This document shows positions 1 to 5,271 of a DNA stretch of 8,377 nt, in pieces. Numbering within the stretch: position 1 is the stretch's first letter; each line of letters begins with the position of its first letter. Position numbers and translations under genes: made by a program. The stretch is from an uncultured Eubacteriales bacterium (GTDB taxonomy: Bacteria > Bacillota > Clostridia > Oscillospirales > Butyricicoccaceae). The DNA lies in NCBI GenBank assembly GCA_934395135.1, contig CAKRRK010000038.1, positions 1-8,377 of the forward strand. Direction: 5' to 3'. The notes below the pieces were generated by a model. The model searched no databases and was not told the origin of the DNA. It saw only the letters and a list, made by a program, of their open reading frames with translations.

Positions 1-873
1 GTGTATGACCGCCTGCCCTACTTTTATGTGACTGGCGGCGACCCCATTTTACACCCGGATTTTTGGAAGCTGCTTGCCCTGTTAAAAGAACATGATATTC
101 CGTTTACCATCTTGGGAAACCCGTTTCATTTAACAGATGAAGTTTGCCGGAAGCTGAAAGAGTACGGCTGCCAGAAATATCAGCTCTCTCTTGATGGAAT
201 GAGAGAAACCCATGACTGGTTCCGGAAACCCGGCTCTTTCGACTGTACCCTTGAGAAAATCAGTTGTATTAAAAATGCCGGTATCCGTTCTGTGATTATG
301 ACAACGGTATCCGGCACAAATATCAAAGAAATCCCGGATATGATTGATACTGTTGTAGAGGCAGGCGTTGATGTATTTGCTTTTGCACGTTATTGTCCTA
401 CCAGTGAAGAAAAAGACACTGGTATATCCCCACAGGAATATCGTAAATTACTGGATACCTGTTATCAAAAATTTCAGCAATATGAATCCGCAGGCTGTAC
501 CACCTACTTTAACAGGAAAGACCACCTTTGGACGCTCTATGAGTATGAAAAGGGCATTTTCAAAATCCCGGAGGACGCACAGGACGGTATGATTTATGGG
601 GGCTGCAACTGTGGAAACTGTCACATGACAATTTTGCCTACCGGCGATATTTATGCCTGTCGCCGCGTCCAGAACAGCAAGGTTGGCAATGTGTTTACAG
701 ACCGGATTGCTGATATATGGGTTTGTCAAATGGAGAAATATCGTGATTACAGCAAATTCGAGAAATGCTCAAAATGTGAGTTGTTATCTTATTGCCGGGG
801 CTGTCCTGCGGTTGCCAGCGGAAAGGACGGCAACTTCTATGCGGCAGATCCCCAATGCTGGAAAGAGGTGTAG
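1..873 (+). CDS. Radical SAM/SPASM domain protein, 5' end outside window
   Basis: Partial gene; 290 codons are visible up to the TAG at 871-873. The GTG at base 1 is in frame but is probably internal, because the CxxxCxxC motif that binds the radical-SAM 4Fe-4S cluster is not in the visible part and must lie upstream. What remains starts just before a GGDP motif (residues 12-15, the GGEP-type SAM-binding motif), continues through the barrel half ('LSLDG', residues 62-66) and ends in a cysteine-rich SPASM-like region: C202, C204, C207, then ILPTGDIYAC (C220), then C256-x2-C259-x5-C265-x2-C268 and C286. SPASM domains bind auxiliary 4Fe-4S clusters and are common in enzymes that modify ribosomal peptides or proteins. 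The substrate cannot be read from here; a precursor peptide gene, if any, would lie upstream of the window. The stop is 2 nt from the next gene, so the two are very likely co-transcribed. Confidence 0.9.
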   Translation: MYDRLPYFYVTGGDPILHPDFWKLLALLKEHDIPFTILGNPFHLTDEVCRKLKEYGCQKYQLSLDGMRETHDWFRKPGSFDCTLEKISCIKNAGIRSVIMTTVSGTNIKEIPDMIDTVVEAGVDVFAFARYCPTSEEKDTGISPQEYRKLLDTCYQKFQQYESAGCTTYFNRKDHLWTLYEYEKGIFKIPEDAQDGMIYGGCNCGNCHMTILPTGDIYACRRVQNSKVGNVFTDRIADIWVCQMEKYRDYSKFEKCSKCELLSYCRGCPAVASGKDGNFYAADPQCWKEV

Positions 874-875
874 GT

Positions 876-1454
876 ATGGAGTTTTTTGATTTGGTAAAAA
901 TTCGCCGTTCTATCCGAAAATACCAGAACAGGCAGATTGAACGGGAGGACTTAGAGAAAATTATGGAAGCAGGGCTTTATGCTCCCAACGCCGGTGGTGG
1001 TCAGCGGACAATGATTGTTGCCATTCACAACAAAGAACTGTGTGAAACAATCGGAAAATGCAATGCGGCAAAATTTGATCGGAGCAAATTAGCAGGCTCT
1101 TATGTGTCAAAGGAACAGCCGAGCTTAATCGACGATCCTACAATAAAAAGCGGTTTCTATGGCGCGCCTACTGTCTGTGCGGTTTTTGCTCCAAAGAATT
1201 TTTTATACAGTGCTCCCGACGCTTTCTGCTGTGCGGAAAATATGGTGCTTGCTGCTGCGGAGTGCGGGCTTGCGTCCTGTATTGTGGCACGAGGGGAAGA
1301 AACCTTTGAGAATGAAATCGGGGCGGAACTCTTGAAAGAATGGAAAATTCCAGACAACTATATTGCCCGTTGTTTCGTTCTGCTGGGTTATTGTGAGGGC
1401 GAATATCCACAGGGCAAGCCGCGGAAAGAAAACCGCAGCTTGATTGTGGAATGA
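876..1454 (+). CDS. Nitroreductase-family flavoprotein
   Basis: A 192-residue protein of the FMN-dependent nitroreductase fold, the usual size for a small single-domain member. The N-terminus carries the FMN-phosphate-binding pattern R10-R11-S12-x-R14, followed by the alanine/proline loop at residues 36-37. Later family features are GAPTV near residue 96, the helix A120-ENMVLAAAECGLAS with the strand after it, and FVLLGYCEGEYP at residues 167-178. Family members transfer two electrons from NAD(P)H to nitro compounds, quinones or other acceptors, and some act as dehydrogenases in peptide maturation. The exact substrate is unknown. I chose the ATG at 876 over an in-frame upstream start because the upstream extension would overlap the SPASM gene by about 80 nt and because AGAGG at 864-868 sits correctly before 876. 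It lies between two iron-sulfur proteins, which suggests a shared electron-transfer role (inference). Confidence 0.9.
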   Translation: MEFFDLVKIRRSIRKYQNRQIEREDLEKIMEAGLYAPNAGGGQRTMIVAIHNKELCETIGKCNAAKFDRSKLAGSYVSKEQPSLIDDPTIKSGFYGAPTVCAVFAPKNFLYSAPDAFCCAENMVLAAAECGLASCIVARGEETFENEIGAELLKEWKIPDNYIARCFVLLGYCEGEYPQGKPRKENRSLIVE

Positions 1455-1463
1455 GGTAATGCT

Positions 1464-2075
1464 ATGGACGCACAAACTTGTTTGAAAAAGCTGGAATATG
1501 TAGGTGTATTAAATTTTGCTACTGTGGGACTGGACGGAACGCCACAAATACGGTGTATTAGTGCCATTCACTATGAGCCGGAAAAACTCTATTTTTTTAC
1601 TGCAAGAGGGAAGGATTTTTGCAGAGAACTTTTAGAGGACGGACAGGTACAAATTTTAGCTTATACCCGTTATAAAGAAATGATTCGTGTTTCTGCAAAG
1701 GCTTTTCCCGTAGCAGAAGTAGAACAGAAAAATTATATTGACCTTATCTTTCAAGAACAGCCCTATCTTAAAAATGTATATCCGGGCAAGACACGAGAAA
1801 TCGGGATTGTTTTTGTGATCCGGGATATGCAGATAGAATATTTCAATTTGGGTGTCAATCCAATTTTTCGGGAGCAATATCTTGTAGGGAATGGAGTGAG
1901 TAAACCAAAAGGCTATGAAATAACCAGTCATTGTATCGGCTGCGGAACTTGTGTAAATGGTTGTCCCCAACGATGTATTAAACCGGGAAATCCCTATTAC
2001 ATTACGCAGGAAAATTGTCTGCACTGTGGGAACTGTTTTGAACACTGCCCTGTAAAGGCGATTAGGCAGTTATAA
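1464..2075 (+). CDS. Split-barrel flavin-binding domain fused to 2[4Fe-4S] ferredoxin
   Basis: A 203-residue two-domain protein. Residues 1 to about 130 resemble the pyridoxamine 5'-phosphate oxidase-like split barrel (FMN- or F420-binding family): a strand pair around 'VLNFATVGLDGTPQIR' and a second around 'KLYFFTARGKDF'. Residues 150-203 are a bacterial-type ferredoxin with two clusters: C157-x2-C160-x2-C163-x3-C167-P and C185-x2-C188-x2-C191-x3-C195-P. The fusion would let a bound flavin exchange electrons with two 4Fe-4S clusters inside one chain. It follows the nitroreductase by 9 nt, with GAGG at 1453-1456 overlapping that gene's stop. A reasonable inference is that it passes electrons to or from the radical SAM/SPASM enzyme or the nitroreductase. 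No signal peptide or membrane segment is seen, so it should be cytoplasmic. Confidence 0.88.
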   Translation: MDAQTCLKKLEYVGVLNFATVGLDGTPQIRCISAIHYEPEKLYFFTARGKDFCRELLEDGQVQILAYTRYKEMIRVSAKAFPVAEVEQKNYIDLIFQEQPYLKNVYPGKTREIGIVFVIRDMQIEYFNLGVNPIFREQYLVGNGVSKPKGYEITSHCIGCGTCVNGCPQRCIKPGNPYYITQENCLHCGNCFEHCPVKAIRQL

Positions 2076-2093
2076 AAAAGGGGAAAAGGCTTT

Positions 2094-2531
2094 ATGGAAT
2101 ATAAAAAAATGAAAGATACCATCTATTTGCGTGTTGACAAAGGAGAAAATGTCACAAAAGCAATCAAAGAGGTTTGCAGAAAGGAAGGTATCTGCGGAGG
2201 ATATTTTCAAGGAATCGGAGCTTGCAGTACGGCAACGCTTTCCACCTACATACCGGAGCAAAATGATTTTATCGACCATGAAATTTCCGGTATGCTTGAA
2301 ATGATTTCGCTCATGGGAAATATCACAATGGATTGCGATAACCAACCATTTTTGCACAGCCATACGGTTTTCTCTTATTTGAATCAAGCGGGAGAAATTG
2401 CCGTCGCTGCCGGACACTTAAAAGAAGCCAAAATCGGTTATACAGGCGAAATCATCATCACTCCAGCAGGCGATACGATAGGCAGACAGTTTGACGCAAA
2501 TGCAGGAATTGAGGTATGGCGATTGTTTTAA
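2094..2531 (+). CDS. PPC domain (DUF296) protein
   Basis: A 145-residue single-domain protein matching the PPC ('plants and prokaryotes conserved', DUF296) family, whose usual length it has. Visible family features are the G40-IGA loop, the motif L87-HSHTVFS with two histidines (H88, H90), and G107-HLKEAKIGYTGEIII with a third histidine (H108). In bacteria and archaea stand-alone PPC proteins form trimers and their biochemical role is poorly known; in plants the domain is joined to AT-hook DNA-binding motifs. No AT-hook is seen here. The gene lies 18 nt after the ferredoxin fusion and 13 nt before the sirtuin, and a purine-rich stretch (2076-2089) provides the ribosome binding site. Its position directly before an ADP-ribosylation writer/eraser pair makes it a possible substrate or partner (inference only). 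Confidence 0.85.
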   Translation: MEYKKMKDTIYLRVDKGENVTKAIKEVCRKEGICGGYFQGIGACSTATLSTYIPEQNDFIDHEISGMLEMISLMGNITMDCDNQPFLHSHTVFSYLNQAGEIAVAAGHLKEAKIGYTGEIIITPAGDTIGRQFDANAGIEVWRLF

Positions 2532-2537
2532 GGGAGG
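2531..2537 (+). promoter_or_regulatory. Ribosome binding site fixing the sirtuin start
   Basis: AGGGAGG overlaps the stop codon of the PPC gene and stands 7 nt before the ATG at 2545. It decides the start of the sirtuin gene against an in-frame start further upstream (2491), which would lie inside the PPC gene. Confidence 0.8.
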
Positions 2538-2544
2538 TGCGTTT

Positions 2545-3417
2545 ATGCTATTTCAGAAACGGAAATGTTCAGAGGAAACTTCGATAGAACGCTTAAAGAG
2601 AGAACTGGAAACTGCTGACGCTGTGCTCATCGGTGCTGGCGCAGGGCTTTCTACCTCTGCTGGATTGATTTATACTGGCGAGCGTTTTCATCAGAATTTC
2701 AGCGATTTTGAAGCGAAATACGGCTTTCACGATATGTATTCCGGCGGCTTTTATCCCTTTTCCAGCTTAGAGGAACGCTGGGCGTACTGGAGCCGGTGTA
2801 TTTGGCTGAATCGCTACGAAAATGCCCCAAAGCCTGTCTATGAGTTGCTGTACCGACTTGTATCGGAAAAAGATTACTTTGTGATTACGACCAATGTAGA
2901 CCACTGTTTTCAGAAAGCAGGCTTTGATAAAAAACGGCTGTTTTATACACAGGGAGATTATGGTTTATTCCAGTGTTCCGAGCCTTGCCATACACAGACC
3001 TACGAAAACCGGGAACTGATTGAGCGCATGATCAAGGAACAAAAAGATATGAGGATTCCCTCTGCACTGATTCCCCGGTGCCCCAAATGCGGAAAGCCTA
3101 TGACGATGAATCTGCGTTCGGATAACTGTTTTGTGGAGGACGAGGGCTGGAAGAAAGCAGCCAGCCGATATAACGATTTTTTACGTCGTCACAAAAATCT
3201 GCATATCCTGTTTTTAGAAATCGGTGTCGGATATAATACCCCCGGCATTATCAAGTATCCGTTCTGGCAGATGACAGTTCAAAATCCAAATGCGATTTAT
3301 GCCTGCTTAAACAACGGAGAAACCGCCTGTCCCAGAGAAATTGAACAGCAGTCTATTTGTATCAATCGTGATGTTGGCACAATTTTGGAAGAACTGCTTG
3401 TACAGGAGGTGGCATAG
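2545..3417 (+). CDS. Class M sirtuin (SirTM), protein ADP-ribosyltransferase
   Basis: A 290-residue Sir2-family protein. The NAD-binding signature is G30-AGAGLSTSAG. The TTNVDH motif at residues 115-120 replaces the TQNID motif of deacetylase sirtuins. Where deacetylases have the catalytic histidine of 'HG', this protein has Q136-G137 (TQGDYG). That histidine-to-glutamine change is the hallmark of class M sirtuins, which ADP-ribosylate proteins instead of deacetylating them. N117 and Q136 line up by position with the asparagine and glutamine reported as essential in the Streptococcus pyogenes enzyme (from memory of the literature). A zinc ribbon is visible as C144-x3-C148 and C179-x2-C182. 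The gene overlaps functionally with the macrodomain gene 2 nt downstream, the expected eraser. In known operons the target is a lipoylated GcvH-like protein; none is encoded in this window, so the target here is open. Confidence 0.92.
   Translation: MLFQKRKCSEETSIERLKRELETADAVLIGAGAGLSTSAGLIYTGERFHQNFSDFEAKYGFHDMYSGGFYPFSSLEERWAYWSRCIWLNRYENAPKPVYELLYRLVSEKDYFVITTNVDHCFQKAGFDKKRLFYTQGDYGLFQCSEPCHTQTYENRELIERMIKEQKDMRIPSALIPRCPKCGKPMTMNLRSDNCFVEDEGWKKAASRYNDFLRRHKNLHILFLEIGVGYNTPGIIKYPFWQMTVQNPNAIYACLNNGETACPREIEQQSICINRDVGTILEELLVQEVA
3404..3410 (+). promoter_or_regulatory. Ribosome binding site of the macrodomain gene
   Basis: AGGAGGT lies inside the last codons of the sirtuin gene, 9 nt before the ATG at 3420. 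The placement suggests that the writer and eraser are translated in a coupled way. Confidence 0.75.
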
Positions 3418-3419
3418 AA

Positions 3420-4196
3420 ATGAGCCGATTGGAGCAATTACTGAATCTGAATCAAATACTGCTTTCTGAACAGTCACAGTATCGGGAACAGGCGGCAGAG
3501 TTTCCGCTGGAACTACAAGCACAATGGCGTTTGTTCCGTTCTCTTGTGAATGTACGAGAGCCGAACCCGGCAGGCAGAGCGTTTCTGGAATTACAGGACA
3601 GTTTGCTGAAAGAGATGATTGCAGAGAAAGGAATCACAAAAATTGACTCCTTGATTCCTTTGCAGGAAAATATCTATTTATGGCAAGGCGATATCACCAC
3701 GTTGCAGGTTGACGGGATTGTAAACGCCGCTAACAGCGGCATGACAGGCTGCTATTGCCCATGCCATGGCTGTATCGACAATGCGATTCATACCTATGCC
3801 GGTGTGCAGCTTCGGCTGGAATGTGCCGCTATAATGGAAGAACAGGGCTATCCAGAGCCAACAGGAAAGGCAAAAATCACAAAGGCATATAATTTGCCCT
3901 GTCATTCTGTTTTGCATACGGTTGGTCCGATTGTGACAGGAAAGCTATCAGAGAAAGATTGTGCGTTATTAGCATCCTGCTATCAATCCTGCCTTGAACT
4001 GGCAGACCAGCACCAATTAAAATCTCTGGCTTTCTGCTGTATTTCAACGGGAGAGTTTCATTTTCCAAATCAGAAAGCGGCTGAAATTGCAGTAAAAGCA
4101 GTAAAGGAATTTTTATCAGCGCATGCCGAAATGTCCGTAGTATTCAATATTTTTCGGGACAGGGATTATGAAATCTATCGTAAGCTGCTTTCCTGA
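3420..4196 (+). CDS. Zinc-type macrodomain protein, ADP-ribosyl hydrolase
   Basis: A 258-residue macrodomain protein of the kind linked to class M sirtuins. Residues 1 to about 80 form a helical N-terminal extension. The macrodomain proper begins at IYLWQGDIT (85-93), followed by VDGIVNAANSGM (97-108) for ADP-ribose binding. Next comes a cysteine/histidine cluster, GCYCPCHGCIDNAIH (110-124), typical of the zinc-dependent macrodomain subclass, where a bound zinc helps in removing ADP-ribose. The second phosphate loop is ISTGEFHFP at 208-216. The family reverses mono-ADP-ribosylation made by SirTM, so the two adjacent genes form a reversible modification switch. It is the last gene of the operon; a structured region follows from 4226. 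The extra cysteines C111 and C113 beside the usual PCHxC element are noted but not interpreted. Confidence 0.92.
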   Translation: MSRLEQLLNLNQILLSEQSQYREQAAEFPLELQAQWRLFRSLVNVREPNPAGRAFLELQDSLLKEMIAEKGITKIDSLIPLQENIYLWQGDITTLQVDGIVNAANSGMTGCYCPCHGCIDNAIHTYAGVQLRLECAAIMEEQGYPEPTGKAKITKAYNLPCHSVLHTVGPIVTGKLSEKDCALLASCYQSCLELADQHQLKSLAFCCISTGEFHFPNQKAAEIAVKAVKEFLSAHAEMSVVFNIFRDRDYEIYRKLLS

Positions 4197-4225
4197 CCGA
4201 AATAGCAAAGTCAGCCACAGCAGTC

Positions 4226-4323
4226 AACGGTCAAGATGAATGGGCTACGCCCGCCGTTATCAGCCCCGCCCGTCTTTGCGGAAGGGTAATCAGGGAGCAA
4301 TAGCCCGGTGTGCTATCACCCTT
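4226..4323 (+). promoter_or_regulatory. Structured intergenic region before the HTH gene
   Basis: Two potential RNA structures lie between the operon and the next gene. The first pairs AACGG (4226-4230) with CCGTT (4254-4258) around an inner GGGC-TAC-GCCC hairpin (4242-4252). The second pairs AAGGGTAAT (4282-4290) with ATCACCCTT (4315-4323), one mismatch, with inner AGCA (4296-4299) and TGCT (4311-4314). No long T tract follows either, so they are not clear terminators. They could shape the leader of the HTH gene or attenuate read-through from the operon. No riboswitch class was recognised. Confidence 0.5.
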
Positions 4324-4336
4324 ACAATCATTTAGA

Positions 4337-4344
4337 AAAGGGAG
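4337..4344 (+). promoter_or_regulatory. Ribosome binding site of the HTH gene
   Basis: AAAGGGAG stands 7 nt before the ATG at 4352. It favours that start over an earlier in-frame one at 4310, which would fall inside the predicted hairpin. Confidence 0.75.
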
Positions 4345-4351
4345 AATACCC

Positions 4352-4795
4352 ATGACCGAGTTAGAATATCCGGGATATATCCGGCACACGCATAATGCCT
4401 TTTGCAAAATTGTCATTCATCACGCGGCTATTGATATGGCGTTACGGCTGCGGAAACGGTGGGACAAGGAAATCTCCCTTGCCTACTTGATGTATGAGAA
4501 ATTTGCTCCGTTCAGCACCACAGACAATTACTTTGTGGAGCCGGAGCCTTGCGAGGAATATGCCTTTACCGCTTGCGGGCAGACCGTTGTTCTCTATGAC
4601 GGGGAACTTGCTGCCGCCCTCTCCCTGCTGCCGAAACAGGCACAGGAGGAAATCTTTCAGTATTACTTCCAGCACAGGACACAGAAGCAAATCAGCGCGG
4701 AGTACAGGCAGATCAGAAGAACAGCCGGACGGCATATCCGGCTTGCCTTGCAGCCACTACGCCGGAAAATGGAGAAGCAAAACCATGAAAGATAG
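4352..4795 (+). CDS. Sigma-70 region-4-like HTH protein of mobile-element type
   Basis: A 147-residue protein. Residues 93-141 look like the region-4 helix-turn-helix of small sigma-70-like factors: LPKQAQEEIFQYYF, then QKQISAEY, then a basic recognition helix (RRTAGRHIRLALQPLRRKM). The N-terminal half is not recognised as a region-2 domain. Short proteins of this build ('sigma-70 family' in databases) are common in Tn916/Tn1549-like conjugative elements of Clostridia, often shortly before the excisionase and integrase genes. That is general knowledge, not a search result. The gene has its own leader and ribosome binding site and is 155 nt from the operon, so it may be separately controlled. 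Neither excisionase nor integrase follows it here. A role as transcription regulator of the element is likely but unproven. Confidence 0.7.
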   Translation: MTELEYPGYIRHTHNAFCKIVIHHAAIDMALRLRKRWDKEISLAYLMYEKFAPFSTTDNYFVEPEPCEEYAFTACGQTVVLYDGELAAALSLLPKQAQEEIFQYYFQHRTQKQISAEYRQIRRTAGRHIRLALQPLRRKMEKQNHER

Positions 4796-4820
4796 ACTTC
4801 TCCCTATGAAACGCAAGTAG
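4785..4820 (+). CDS. Possible 11-residue leader or remnant peptide
   Basis: ATG at 4785 opens an 11-codon frame (MKDRLLPMKRK) that overlaps the end of the HTH gene by 11 nt and has GGAGAA at 4771-4776, 8 nt upstream. A hairpin starts 10 nt after its stop. It could be a coupled leader peptide, the stump of a deleted downstream gene, or chance. Low confidence. Confidence 0.25.
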   Translation: MKDRLLPMKRK

Positions 4821-4830
4821 CAAAACCGGA

Positions 4831-4878
4831 GAAAGCCGTCAAGGATAAACTTCGCGCTTCACATCCTTGGCGGTTTTC
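4831..4878 (+). terminator. Long hairpin, probable terminator after the HTH gene
   Basis: A 16-nt arm (4831-4846, GAAAGCCGTCAAGGAT) pairs fully with 4863-4878 (ATCCTTGGCGGTTTTC) if two G-U pairs are allowed; the loop is 16 nt. The right arm ends in TTTT (4874-4877), which is a short T tract. It lies 35 nt after the HTH gene stop and could end its transcription, or act as an attenuator. Confidence 0.55.
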
Positions 4879-5064
4879 CCTGTCCTTGCTATGTAGCAGT
4901 CAAGAGTACAATCGGATAGACCTCTTGCGTCCTCTATTCAGTATGATATATTCGCATTTAGAGGGTAAAAAACCTTGTTTTATGCGGCTTGCCGAGCATG
5001 ATAATGGCAGGATAATGCTTGCATGCCCTCAAAAATGGGTTTCTACTGCGTAACATAAGCAGGC
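4879..5064. other. Gene-free stretch, possible element end
   Basis: No convincing gene on either strand. The stretch holds short inverted segments (for example CTGC at 5046-5049 and GCAG at 5059-5062) and an AT-rich patch near 4940-4960. The flanking genes change strand and apparent ancestry across it, so the end of a mobile element may be here. No terminal repeat or target duplication was found by eye. Confidence 0.35.
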
Positions 5065-5115
5065 AAAAAAACAGAGAGCCGACCACTTTTAGAAGTGATT
5101 GCTCTCTGTTTTGTT
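5065..5115 (-). terminator. Two-tier, probably bidirectional terminator
   Basis: AAAACAGAGAGC (5068-5079) pairs perfectly with GCTCTCTGTTTT (5101-5112), and an inner stem CACTT (5084-5088) pairs with AAGTG (5093-5097). Read on the minus strand the stem is followed by seven T residues, a good intrinsic terminator for the SLH gene that ends at 5272. Read on the plus strand it ends in GTTTTGTTTG, weaker but usable. Confidence 0.8.
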
Positions 5116-5271
5116 TGTCAGCCATTATGTTAGCTTGCTTGTGATACTTCCTTATCGGTGTTCATCTAATTCGCGTCCTTTTTTATGTTTGAAGTCCGGC
5201 AGGCTCCTCCTGCCATTTCGTTGTATTTTATTTGGGAAAGCTTCCGGATACCGTACAGGGTATTGGGCTTG

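Noticed and set aside
4958..5125. A 55-codon minus-strand frame beginning MADKQNREQ
   Set aside because: It runs straight through the terminator-like hairpin at 5065-5115, has no good ribosome binding site and resembles no family I know. It is probably chance.
5198..5214. Short hairpin GGCAGG/CCTGCC downstream of the SLH gene
   Set aside because: Only 6 bp, with no T tract on either strand. The stronger hairpin at 5065-5115 is the better terminator.
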